64,000 nucleotides of DNA from Azospirillum oryzae (GTDB lineage Bacteria > Pseudomonadota > Alphaproteobacteria > Azospirillales > Azospirillaceae). Below the pieces are notes generated by a model. That model was not told the origin of the DNA and made no database searches. It saw only the letters and a program-made list of their open reading frames with translations. The translations under genes were made by a program, and so were the position numbers. This document shows, piece by piece, positions 48,763 to 57,594 of the stretch; the first letter of the stretch is position 1; every line of letters starts with the position of its first letter. The stretch spans positions 1-64,000 of the forward strand of contig NZ_FXAK01000008.1 in the NCBI RefSeq assembly GCF_900177515.1, in the 5' to 3' direction.

Positions 48763-49415
48763 TGTCCACCAACCAGAGCCCTATCGAAATCCTGGACCAG
48801 CTCGTCGCCTACGGCGTCGTTCCGGTCATCCGCAACAGCTCCGCCGATCTGGCACGCACCGCAGTGACCTGGCTGCGCGAGGCCGGTTACGGCACCTTCG
48901 AGATCACCATGACCACCCCCGGCGCCGTCGGCCTGATCGAGGAGCTGTCGGCCGAGGGCGGCGCCCTGATCGGCGCCGGCACCGTCCTGACCCCCGCCGC
49001 CGTCGCCGACGTGGTGAAGGCCGGCGCCAAGTATGTGGTGTCGCCCTGCGTCGTGCCGAAGGTGGCCGCCGCCTGCCGCGACCACGGCGTGGCCTGCCTG
49101 ATGGGCGCCCTGACCCCGACCGAGGTGCATGCAGCGATTTCCGCCGGCGCCGACGCCATCAAGATCTTCCCGGCCTCCACCGTCGGCCCGGCGCACATCA
49201 AGGCGCTGAAGTCGGTCTTCCCCGGCGTCCGCTTCGTCCCCACCGGCGGCATTGATGCCACCACCGTGGCGTCCTATGTCGCGTCCGGCGTGGCCTGCGT
49301 CGGCGCCGGCGGCAAGCTGGTCGACGAAACCCTGGTCAAGAAGGGCGATCGCGAGGGCATCCTCGCCGCCGGACGTCAGCTGATGGAAGCCTATCGCGCC
49401 GCCAAGGGGGCGTGA
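48762..49415 (+). CDS. eda: 2-keto-3-deoxy-6-phosphogluconate aldolase
   Basis: 217 aa, the usual length. It cleaves KDPG to pyruvate and glyceraldehyde 3-phosphate, the last step of the Entner-Doudoroff and uronate pathways. Catalytic residues: E47 in FEITMTTPGA, the Schiff-base Lys K134 in ADAIKIFPAS, and GAGTVLTP and VPTGGID motifs. It is translationally coupled to hexR. It links to the uxuA/uxuB operon through KDG phosphorylation, for which no kinase gene is seen here. Confidence 0.95.
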   Translation: MSTNQSPIEILDQLVAYGVVPVIRNSSADLARTAVTWLREAGYGTFEITMTTPGAVGLIEELSAEGGALIGAGTVLTPAAVADVVKAGAKYVVSPCVVPKVAAACRDHGVACLMGALTPTEVHAAISAGADAIKIFPASTVGPAHIKALKSVFPGVRFVPTGGIDATTVASYVASGVACVGAGGKLVDETLVKKGDREGILAAGRQLMEAYRAAKGA

Positions 49416-49451
49416 GCAAGTCTGCACGAGGCGGGACGCCAAACTCCCGCC

Positions 49452-52400
49452 TCAAACCCCCTCCAGCACCCCCCGCACCGCGTCCATCGCCCCAAGGCCG
49501 CGTCTGAACGCCGACTCCGCGGTGGCGGCCAACGCCTGCGCCTCCACGCGGCGGCCTTCGCGCATCCCGTCCTCAACCGCACGCATCAGGCCGACGAAGG
49601 CGGTCAGACCGAAATGGCTGGCGGCGCCGGCAAGCCGGTGGGCGATGTCCTCGATCTCCTCGTCGGAGCTGTCGGCAGCGGTCAGGCGGGGCAGCCCGTC
49701 CTGCGCCGAGTCCAGCAGCAGGCCGCGGATGGTGGCGAAGCGCGCCGGACCGAGGGAGCGGATGTAGCGTTCCAGAATCTCCTCATTCACGTCGTCCTCC
49801 ATCACCGGCCGGCGGGCGGGCGGCTCGACCGGCGCAGTCCCGGCAGCCGTTTCCTCGTCATCTTCGGATCGGGCGGCGACGGCGTTCGACAGCAGGTGCA
49901 TCAGACGCTCCGGGAAGATCGGCTTCTCGATCACCGCGTCGATGCCGGCGGCGATGTAGCGGGCGCGGTCGGCGGCGAAGACGTTGGCGGTCACCGCGAC
50001 GATCGGCACCGCCGCGCGGTCGGCATCCTCCAAAGCACGGATGCGGCGCGCCACCTCCGGCCCGTCGATGTCGGGCAGCCGGATGTCCAGCAGGATGGCG
50101 TCGAAACGCCGCCGGGTCGCCAGTTCCAGTGCCTTTTCCCCCGTCTCCGCCACGGTGATGCGATGGCCGGCGTCGGACAGCAGGCCCAGTGCCACCTCGC
50201 GGTTGATCGCATCATCCTCCACCAGCAGCAGGGCCAGCGAGCGTACCCGGCTGATCGGCAGCAGACGGCCGGGCCGGGCGGGAAGCGCCGGCTCGATCAC
50301 CCGCTGCAAGGGAATGGTGACGGTGAAGACGCTGCCCAGCCCCTCCGCGCTGTCGACGCGGATGCTGCCCTGCATGGCGTCCAGCAGATGGCGGACGATG
50401 GCCAGCCCCAGCCCGCTGCCGCCGAAGCGTCGGGCGATGGTGGGGTCGGCCTGCTCCAGCTTTTCGAAGATGGCGGCGCGGCGGTCCGCCGGCACGCCGA
50501 TGCCGGTGTCGCGCACAGCCAAACGCAGCATCTCTCCGGAGCCGGAACGTTCCGGAACCGGTTCGATGTCGACGCGCAGGTCCACCCCGCCGCGTTCGGT
50601 GAACTTCACCGCGTTGCCGACGAGGTTCACCAGGATCTGGCGCAGCCGCTGTCGGTCGACCACCACCAGTTCCGGCACCTCCGGCGCAATGTCGAGGTCG
50701 AGGTCGATCCCCTTCTCGTTCGCCAGTCCTTCCACCGTCGCAACGACCTCCTCCAGCACCGGCAGCAGGGCACAGGGGGCGGGGTCGAGGTCCAGCTTGC
50801 CGTCCTCAATCTTGCGCAGGTCCAGGATGTCGTTGACCTGATCGAGCAGCCCGTGGCCGCAGCGCATGATCGACATGGCATAGCGCCGCTCGCCGGCATG
50901 CAGCTGCCCGGTCAGCAGAAGCCGGCACAGGCCGAGGATGCCGTTCAGCGGTGTGCGCATCTCGTGGCTGACGGTGGCGAGGAACTCCGTCTTGGCGGCG
51001 TCGGCGCGCTCGGCCCGCTCCTTGGCCTGCCGCAACTCTTCGCGCGCCCGGCGCGAGGCGGTGATGTCGTTGGCGACGCAGATGATGCGGCAGCGTCCAT
51101 CGCCCGACCATTCGAACGGATGGCGCTGCAGGGCAAAGACAGCGTTCTCGCCGTTGCGGGGAAGCACCAGTTCCTCCACTCCCAGCGAGCGCATGGCGCC
51201 AGGATCGCCGCCGGCAAGCGCCCGGCCGGTCTCCGGCCCCAGCACCTCGGCCAGCGTGCGGTTCTCGATGTCGGCGCGGCGGGTGCCGAAACAATCCTCC
51301 GCCGCCCGGTTCCACAGCAGGACACGGCCGCTGTCGCCGTCCAGCACGTAGAGGACGCTCGGCACATTGTCGATCACCGCGTCCAGGAAGGCCTGGGTCC
51401 GCCGCAACAGTTCCTCCGCCTCGCGGCGGCGGGTGATGTCGACGACCGAACTGAGCAGCACCTCCTCTCCCTGGAATTCGAAGGCGATGCCGGACAGGAG
51501 GCCCCACAGACGGCGGCCGGACCTGGTCACCAGTTCCGTTTCCACATCGAGGGCGAGGCCGCTGGAGAAGACGTCGCGGACGAACTCGTCGCGCACCTGC
51601 GGGACATACCAGACGCTGGCGGCCGGGCGGCCCAGCAGGTCGGCGGCCTCGTCCACCTCGAACAGGTCGGCGGCGCGGCGGTTGACGAAGCGGATCTGGC
51701 CGTCGGCGCGGCCGGAGATCACCAGAGGCACCGGCGCCGCCTCCAACACCGTGCGCAGCCACTGCTCGTTGCGGCGGAGCGCCGCGCTCTTGTCCTCCGT
51801 CTCCTGGATGTAGAAGCGCAACGCGCGGGCAAGCTGGCCAATCTCGTCGGCGCCGGTCACCGGCACTTCGGCCCGGCCACCGCCTGTGCGGTCGCGGATC
51901 GCCTCGCTCACCGCCCACAACCGGGCCAGCACCTTGCGCCGCACATACAGCACCGACAGCACCATCCCCAGCACGACAACGCCGACCGAAGCGAAGAACA
52001 GGCGGGTGTAGGTGGTCGACACCTCGATCACCTGCTGGCGGCTTTCCTCCGCCGCCTTGGTCTGTTCCACGAAGATGCCGGTGTTCAGCCCGGTGTTGAC
52101 CAGCGACACCTGATTGGCGCGGTCGACCAGCCCGTTCAGCATCTCCGACGCCTGCAATTCCGCCTGCCGCTGGCGGAAGACGGAGCGGTCGCCTTCCACC
52201 ACCGACCGCATGCCCTCGGCCAGCCGGGTGAGTTGGTCCGCCACGGCGCCCGCCGGAACCGAGCCGTCCAGCGCCGTCAGTTGCGCCACCGCACTGTCGG
52301 CCAGCCGGGCGAGCGCGAAGCTGTTCTCCGCCTGATGGACCGAGGCGATCAGGAACAGCAGCCGCTCCGCCATCGCCAGCCAGCGCTGCACACCGGCATC

Positions 52401-52949
52401 CTCCACCCCGCGCAGAGCCGGTTCGGCCAGGGCGTCGGCCATCCGCCGCACGTCGCGGGTACGGTCGGCCAGGGCGCGGCGCGCGGTGATGCGGGCGGCG
52501 ACGCCGCGGTCGATGGCGTCGCGCAGCCGCAGGATCTCGTCGCGCTGAAGCTTCAGCCCGGCAATCCGCTGGGCCTGCCGGCCGTCGGGCGAGTCCAACT
52601 CGGCCAGCAGCCGGTCATAGCCGTCGAGCTGGTCGGCCAGCCCCTGCTTGATCGTTTCGCGTCCGAAATTCTCTTCTGACAGAGCCAATTGTTCCAGGGT
52701 CCGCATGATCCGCTGGTGCTGGCGCTCCAGCTTGGCGGAGGCGACGACGGCCGGGAACTGCTCCGACGTGACCTTGGTGATGCCGGCATGCAGCCCATCG
52801 AAGGCGATGTAGGCGCCCAGCCCGATCAGAAAGGCGACCAGCCCGTTGAAGGCGAGCGCGCCGAACAGCCGCGCCCCGACGCCGATCCTGACCATCCCGG
52901 CCCTGTCCGGTTCAGAACCGCCAGACCCCGACCCGCTGCCGTCCGCCAT
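49452..52949 (-). CDS. TorS-like membrane hybrid histidine kinase
   Basis: 1165 aa. TM1 (about 27-50) and TM2 (about 310-335; FFASVGVVVLGMVLSVLYV) enclose a helical periplasmic sensor of about 260 residues. HAMP, two PAS domains (about 400-640), then H662 in FLATVSHEMRTPLNG, the ATPase domain (NLVGNAVKF, DTGIGVP, GSGLGLAI), a receiver with D955 in LLDIRLPDIDG, and an Hpt domain with H1104 in DIAHRLAGAASHF. The layout resembles TorS. It is divergent from an AapJ-like binding protein 87 bases away, reminiscent of TorT/TorS partnership. The long frame extends upstream to 53966, but the ATG at 52949 best fits the membrane topology. Confidence 0.85.
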   Translation of the reverse strand: MADGSGSGSGGSEPDRAGMVRIGVGARLFGALAFNGLVAFLIGLGAYIAFDGLHAGITKVTSEQFPAVVASAKLERQHQRIMRTLEQLALSEENFGRETIKQGLADQLDGYDRLLAELDSPDGRQAQRIAGLKLQRDEILRLRDAIDRGVAARITARRALADRTRDVRRMADALAEPALRGVEDAGVQRWLAMAERLLFLIASVHQAENSFALARLADSAVAQLTALDGSVPAGAVADQLTRLAEGMRSVVEGDRSVFRQRQAELQASEMLNGLVDRANQVSLVNTGLNTGIFVEQTKAAEESRQQVIEVSTTYTRLFFASVGVVVLGMVLSVLYVRRKVLARLWAVSEAIRDRTGGGRAEVPVTGADEIGQLARALRFYIQETEDKSAALRRNEQWLRTVLEAAPVPLVISGRADGQIRFVNRRAADLFEVDEAADLLGRPAASVWYVPQVRDEFVRDVFSSGLALDVETELVTRSGRRLWGLLSGIAFEFQGEEVLLSSVVDITRRREAEELLRRTQAFLDAVIDNVPSVLYVLDGDSGRVLLWNRAAEDCFGTRRADIENRTLAEVLGPETGRALAGGDPGAMRSLGVEELVLPRNGENAVFALQRHPFEWSGDGRCRIICVANDITASRRAREELRQAKERAERADAAKTEFLATVSHEMRTPLNGILGLCRLLLTGQLHAGERRYAMSIMRCGHGLLDQVNDILDLRKIEDGKLDLDPAPCALLPVLEEVVATVEGLANEKGIDLDLDIAPEVPELVVVDRQRLRQILVNLVGNAVKFTERGGVDLRVDIEPVPERSGSGEMLRLAVRDTGIGVPADRRAAIFEKLEQADPTIARRFGGSGLGLAIVRHLLDAMQGSIRVDSAEGLGSVFTVTIPLQRVIEPALPARPGRLLPISRVRSLALLLVEDDAINREVALGLLSDAGHRITVAETGEKALELATRRRFDAILLDIRLPDIDGPEVARRIRALEDADRAAVPIVAVTANVFAADRARYIAAGIDAVIEKPIFPERLMHLLSNAVAARSEDDEETAAGTAPVEPPARRPVMEDDVNEEILERYIRSLGPARFATIRGLLLDSAQDGLPRLTAADSSDEEIEDIAHRLAGAASHFGLTAFVGLMRAVEDGMREGRRVEAQALAATAESAFRRGLGAMDAVRGVLEGV

Positions 52950-53036
52950 TCCCGTTCCTGCTTCTCTGGCCCCGCATCGTTTGCGCGAGAACGATCGCAG
53001 CGTATCATAGCCAATCCGTCGGATAAGGGGAGAAGG

Positions 53037-54101
53037 ATGGGGTCCAAGCCTGTTGCCGTCGCGTCCGGCCTGCTGCTGGCGCTGCAGCTCTTCACCGGTG
53101 CCGCCGCAGCGCAGCCTGACGCCGCGCGCAACGGCGACCGCCCGGTGCTGGCGGAGATCGAGCGGCGCGGGGTCGTGCGCTGCGGGGTGTCCTTCAATCC
53201 CGGCTTCGCCGCCAACGACGACGGCGGCCGTCCGGTCGGCTTCATGGTCGATCTGTGCCGGGCGCTGGCCGCCGCGGTGCTGGGCAAGGCCGACGCCATC
53301 GAGATCCGCCGGCTGTCGAAGCTGCAGGAGTTCGCCGCGGTCGCCGCCGGCGAGGTCGACGTCTCCTTCGCTCAGACGTCCTGGACGCTGACACGGGATG
53401 CGACCTATGCCGTCGATTTCGGACCGCCGATCTTCTACGACGTGCAGGGGATCGCCGCGTGGCGGCTGCCCGACGGCCGGTCGGCGCTGGACGGCGAGGT
53501 GACGGTCTGCGTGCCGGCCGGCACCACCACCCAGGCCGAGCTGGAATCCCTGATCGCCAGCGGCAAGCGGCCTTGGAAGCTGCGCAGCTTCCCCGGTTGG
53601 CCCGACACGCTGGAGGCCTTCCTCAGCCGCGACTGCGCGGCGGTCAGCGCCGACCGGGCCTTGTTGACCACGGCGCTGCGGATGCTGGATGCGCCGCAGG
53701 ACGCGCTGGAAATCGCCGACACCCCCGTGGCCTCTTCCGTTGCCGCGCGTGAGCCGCTGGCTCCGCTGACGCCGAACAGCGACCGCATGTGGATGGCGGC
53801 GGTGCGTTGGGTCATGTTCGCGCTGTTTCTGACCGACGATGCCGGCGTCACCGGCGCCAACGCCAATTTCCAGCGCATCACCGGCAGCAGCGAAATGCGG
53901 CGCCTGCTGTCCGGCATGCCGGAGGTGGCGGCGAAGGCGGGCCTGCGCCCGGACTGGGCCTACCAAGCGGTAGTACAGGTCGGGAATTACGGCGAGATCT
54001 TCGACCGCAACCTCGGCAGCCGCTCCCCCTTCAAGCTGGACCGCGGCGTGAACCGGCCCTGGACGCAGGGCGGGCTGTTATATGCCCCGGTTTTCCAGTA
54101 A
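53037..54101 (+). CDS. AapJ-like amino-acid-binding periplasmic protein, solo
   Basis: 354 aa with a signal peptide (VASGLLLALQLFTGAAAAQ). It follows the general L-amino acid-binding protein AapJ along its length: LAEIERRGVVRCGVSFNPGF, GFMVDLCRALAAAVLGKAD, GEVDVSFAQTSWTLTRDATYAVDFG, CVPAGTTTQAELE and the C-terminal VGNYGEIFDRNLGSRSPF and QGGLLYAPVF. AapQMP permease and ATPase genes, normally next to it, are absent. It is divergent from the TorS-like kinase, so it may report ligand to that kinase rather than feed transport. AGGGGAGAAGG precedes the ATG. Confidence 0.85.
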   Translation: MGSKPVAVASGLLLALQLFTGAAAAQPDAARNGDRPVLAEIERRGVVRCGVSFNPGFAANDDGGRPVGFMVDLCRALAAAVLGKADAIEIRRLSKLQEFAAVAAGEVDVSFAQTSWTLTRDATYAVDFGPPIFYDVQGIAAWRLPDGRSALDGEVTVCVPAGTTTQAELESLIASGKRPWKLRSFPGWPDTLEAFLSRDCAAVSADRALLTTALRMLDAPQDALEIADTPVASSVAAREPLAPLTPNSDRMWMAAVRWVMFALFLTDDAGVTGANANFQRITGSSEMRRLLSGMPEVAAKAGLRPDWAYQAVVQVGNYGEIFDRNLGSRSPFKLDRGVNRPWTQGGLLYAPVFQ

Positions 54102-54168
54102 GGGCCGTTCCGGCAGGCGGTGGAATCCGCACAATAGGATAGCGTAACCCAATACCGCGTCCCGGTGC

Positions 54169-54188
54169 CCCCCGACCATGGTCGGGGG
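54169..54188 (+). terminator. Perfect GC-rich palindrome after the AapJ-like gene
   Basis: A 20-base perfect palindrome (ccccc-gacca with its inverse) 68 bases after the stop. It can form a hairpin but lacks a U tract, so it is a possible Rho-assisted terminator. Confidence 0.35.
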
Positions 54189-54327
54189 TGACGCGCATGG
54201 TTTGTGCGCACAACTATCCGCAGAACAACCAAGAAGCGGGCTTGGTCATTCAACGGCATGACCGCGATGCGCCGCTCGCCAAAAACCAACCACAGTCTTG
54301 GCTTATTCACTTGGGAGGGTGAAGACC

Positions 54328-56043
54328 ATGGCCTATGCGGCTTCGACGGCTGATGCCGTCCGACCGATGACGGGCGAGGAAAAGAAAGTCATCTTCGCGT
54401 CCTCGCTCGGGACCGTTTTCGAGTGGTACGACTTCTATCTCTACGGATCGCTCAGCGCGGTCATCGCCGCACAGTTCTTTTCGGGCGTGAACCCGACCGC
54501 GGCCTTCATCTTCGCCCTGATGGCGTTCGCCGCCGGCTTTGCGGTCCGCCCCTTCGGTGCCCTGGTTTTCGGGCGTCTCGGCGATATGATCGGCCGCAAA
54601 TACACGTTTCTGGTCACCATCCTCATCATGGGCCTGTCGACCTTCATCGTCGGCATCCTGCCCAATTATGCGTCCATCGGCATCGCCGCCCCGATCATCC
54701 TGATCGTCCTGCGCCTGCTGCAGGGTCTGGCTCTCGGCGGTGAATACGGCGGTGCCGCCACCTATGTCGCCGAACATGCGCCGCACGGCCGCCGCGGCAA
54801 CTACACGTCCTGGATCCAGACCACCGCGACGCTCGGCCTGTTCCTGTCGCTGCTGATCATCCTGGGCTGCCGCGTGTCGATGTCGGCGGAGGATTTCAAC
54901 GCCTGGGGCTGGCGCATCCCATTCCTGATCTCCATCGTGCTGCTCGGCATCTCGGTGTGGATCCGGCTGATGCTGAACGAATCGCCCGCCTTCAAGAAGA
55001 TGAAGGAGGAGGGCAAGCATTCGAAGGCGCCGCTGACCGAATCCTTCGGCGAGTGGAAGAACCTGAAGATCGTCCTGCTCGCCCTGTTCGGCCTCGTCGC
55101 CGGTCAGGCGGTGGTCTGGTACACCGGGCAGTTCTATGCTCTGTTCTTCCTGACCCAGACGCTGAAGGTCGATGCCCAGACGGCCAACCTGATGATCGCG
55201 GCGGCCCTGCTGATCGGCACGCCCTTCTTCGTGATCTTCGGCACGCTGGCCGACAGGATCGGCCGCAAGCCGATCATCATGGCCGGGCTGCTGCTGGCCT
55301 GCCTGACCTATTTCCCGCTGTTCAAGGGCATCACCCACTACGCCAACCCGGCGCTGGAGGAAGCCATCGCGACCGCGCCGGTCGTCGTGATCGCCGATCC
55401 GAACGAATGTTCGTTCCAGTTCAACCCGGTCGGCACCAGCCAGTTCACCAGCTCCTGCGACATCGCCAAGAGCGCGCTGGTCAAGCGCGGCATCCCCTAC
55501 ACCAACGAGGCGGCGCCGGCCGGCACCGTTGCCTCGATCAAGGTCGGCAGCACGGTCATCCCCGGCTATTCCGCCCTGCCGCAGGCCAACACCACCGTGT
55601 CGCTGAGCCACGGGCCCGCCACCGCCGCCACCCCGGCCGACGCCAAGGCCGTGGGCGCCGCCTTCGACAAGGGGCTGGGCGACGCGCTGAAGGCCGCCAA
55701 CTATCCGGCCAAGGCCGATCCGGCCCGTATCGACACGGTGATGGTCGTCGCCCTGCTGACGGTGCTGGTCCTCTATGTGACCATGGTCTACGGCCCGATC
55801 GCCGCCATGCTGGTGGAGATGTTCCCGACCCGCATCCGCTACACCTCCATGTCGCTGCCCTACCACATCGGCAACGGCTGGTTCGGCGGCTTCCTGCCGA
55901 CCACCTCCTTCGCCATCGTGGCGGCCACCGGCGACATCTATTCCGGCCTGTGGTACCCGATCGTCATCGCCGCCGCGACCCTGGTGATCGGCCTGCTGTT
56001 CGTCCGCGAGACCAAGGACGTGGACATCTACCAGCACGACTGA
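54328..56043 (+). CDS. MFS transporter, metabolite:H+ symporter (MHS) family
   Basis: 571 aa with about 12 helices. It starts KKVIFASSLGTVFEWYDFYLYGSL, a hallmark of MHS members such as KgtP, ProP and ShiA, and has the RPFGALVFGRLGDMIGRKYTFL motif A and LQGLALGGEYGGAATYVAEHAP. An insert of about 110 residues between the eighth and ninth helices (from NPALEEAIATAPVVVIADPN to about KADPARIDTV) makes it longer than typical (430-500 aa). This insert is mostly polar, with two Cys, and probably extra-membranous. GGGAGG precedes the ATG at 54328. Substrate unknown, probably an organic acid or osmolyte. Confidence 0.85.
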   Translation: MAYAASTADAVRPMTGEEKKVIFASSLGTVFEWYDFYLYGSLSAVIAAQFFSGVNPTAAFIFALMAFAAGFAVRPFGALVFGRLGDMIGRKYTFLVTILIMGLSTFIVGILPNYASIGIAAPIILIVLRLLQGLALGGEYGGAATYVAEHAPHGRRGNYTSWIQTTATLGLFLSLLIILGCRVSMSAEDFNAWGWRIPFLISIVLLGISVWIRLMLNESPAFKKMKEEGKHSKAPLTESFGEWKNLKIVLLALFGLVAGQAVVWYTGQFYALFFLTQTLKVDAQTANLMIAAALLIGTPFFVIFGTLADRIGRKPIIMAGLLLACLTYFPLFKGITHYANPALEEAIATAPVVVIADPNECSFQFNPVGTSQFTSSCDIAKSALVKRGIPYTNEAAPAGTVASIKVGSTVIPGYSALPQANTTVSLSHGPATAATPADAKAVGAAFDKGLGDALKAANYPAKADPARIDTVMVVALLTVLVLYVTMVYGPIAAMLVEMFPTRIRYTSMSLPYHIGNGWFGGFLPTTSFAIVAATGDIYSGLWYPIVIAAATLVIGLLFVRETKDVDIYQHD

Positions 56044-56086
56044 CGGTACCGGCCCTGGCCTGAACCGGCATTGGTCCAACAAAGGA

Positions 56087-56122
56087 AAAGGGCGGAGGGG
56101 ATACCCCTCCGCCCTTTTTCCG
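56087..56122. terminator. Bidirectional terminator
   Basis: A perfect 14-bp stem (aaagggcggagggg, 56087-56100, with 56104-56117) and a three-base loop, with A and T runs on both sides. It serves the MFS gene and the convergent RTX-like gene. Confidence 0.9.
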
Positions 56123-56161
56123 TCCGGTTGCCGTCAGGCGGCCCGGGTCACGCGGCCCAGA

Positions 56162-57340
56162 TCAGGCGAACGACAGCGCCGCGTGCGGTTGAGTCGTGTC
56201 GGCCACGGCAAAGGCGGTGCCGGTGGTGAGCGGCGAGGCGTCGCGGCCCTCCTGGTAGCCGAACTGGACATAGTGGTTGGTCGCGGCCTGCAGATCGGTT
56301 CCGAAGGCGGCCTGCAGATCCGGATAGCGCGCCAGATAGGACGAGGCGTCGAACTCCAGGTTCCGACCCTCGTTGCGGCCGAACTGGGCATAATGGAGCG
56401 CCGCCGCGGTCGTGTCCGTGCCGAAGGCGGCGATCAGGTCCGGGTTGGCGGCAAGATAGCTCATGGAATCGAAATCGGTCTGGCGGCCTTCCAGCCGTCC
56501 CATTTCGATATAGTGACGGGTCGCCGCGCTGGTGTCCGTGCCGAAGGCGGCAAAGATGTCCGGATTGTCGGCGATGTAACCCGCGGCGTTGAAGGTCAGG
56601 GTGCGCCCCTCGTTCCAGCCGAAGGACCGGTAATGGTCGAAGGCGGCGTCGCCGCCGTCCGTACCGTAGGCGGCGGCGAGGTCCGGATTGGCCGCGAGGT
56701 AGGACAGGCCGTCGAACACCGGGGCGGTGGCGCCGGCCACCGTCTGGTCGGCGTACTGGATGAATTCGACATTGGTCAGCTGGTCATAGCCGTTGGCGTC
56801 GATCACATAGATCTCGCCGTCATGCTTGACGGCACCGCTGTCGGCCCGCGAGGCGTGGCGGACCACCGTGTCGATGCCGTCGCCGCCATCGATGATGTTC
56901 ACGCCCTTGCCGCCATCCAGCAGGTCGTCCCCCCGGCCGCCGTTGATGGTGTCGTCGCCGGCATAGCCGCGCATCGTGTCGTTGAAGTCCGACCCGGTCA
57001 GGCTGTCGTTGCCGCTCAGCAGGGCATCGCGGATCGCTTCAGCGTCGGTGCCGGCCGCCGCCCAACCCAGTGCGGTCGCAACCGGCAGGTTCAACTGCGA
57101 CACCGACAGGTCGGGAACGCCGTTCGTGGCGTTGGTGACGCTGGCGATGGTGCCGCCGGTCAGAGTCTGGCTGGCCGCGTCGTAGGTGAAATTGCCGCGG
57201 AAGTCGGTGGACCGGCCGTCGCCATAGCTGATGACGAGTTGGTTGGGGGTGGCCACCGTGACCGTACCGCCCTGGATGCCGGTCACCCCGAGTTCGTCGG
57301 TATTGATGCTGGTCTGTGAACCGGCGCTGACCGATACCAT
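56162..57340 (-). CDS. Secreted RTX-type protein with four 45-residue repeats
   Basis: 392 aa. An N-terminal beta-rich part (about 1-105; NTDELGVTGIQGGTVTVATP) is followed by Ca-binding nonapeptides (about 115-165; GNDSLTGSDFND, GGRGDDLLDGGKG, GGDGIDTVV). Then come four tandem repeats of about 45 residues with the consensus YLA.NPDL.AAFGTD..AA..HY...G..EGR (about 205-375). There is no N-terminal signal peptide, as expected for type I secretion. No secretion genes are adjacent. These repeats are common in alphaproteobacterial RTX-like and adhesin-like proteins. GGAG precedes the ATG at 57340. It shares a 254-bp promoter region with the CrbS-type gene. Confidence 0.8.
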   Translation of the reverse strand: MVSVSAGSQTSINTDELGVTGIQGGTVTVATPNQLVISYGDGRSTDFRGNFTYDAASQTLTGGTIASVTNATNGVPDLSVSQLNLPVATALGWAAAGTDAEAIRDALLSGNDSLTGSDFNDTMRGYAGDDTINGGRGDDLLDGGKGVNIIDGGDGIDTVVRHASRADSGAVKHDGEIYVIDANGYDQLTNVEFIQYADQTVAGATAPVFDGLSYLAANPDLAAAYGTDGGDAAFDHYRSFGWNEGRTLTFNAAGYIADNPDIFAAFGTDTSAATRHYIEMGRLEGRQTDFDSMSYLAANPDLIAAFGTDTTAAALHYAQFGRNEGRNLEFDASSYLARYPDLQAAFGTDLQAATNHYVQFGYQEGRDASPLTTGTAFAVADTTQPHAALSFA

Positions 57341-57594
57341 TCGCACTCTCCTTAACCTTGCGTTTTCGACCAAAGGCTTTGCAGCCCCGCAGGAAGAACA
57401 ACGAAAGGGCGGATGTGTGCCGGCTTCGCCGGACGTGCGGTCGGGCGGCCCCCTTTGCCCCCGGCACCACCGGCCCCAGCCATTTGCGTGCGGTCAAAGG
57501 TGGAGGTGCGAAGCAGGCGCGGTGCCGAGGCGCGTGCTGTGATAAACTGCTGCCCACAGGGAGTGAAAATCGGGAACGGGATGCGCAAAGCCCC

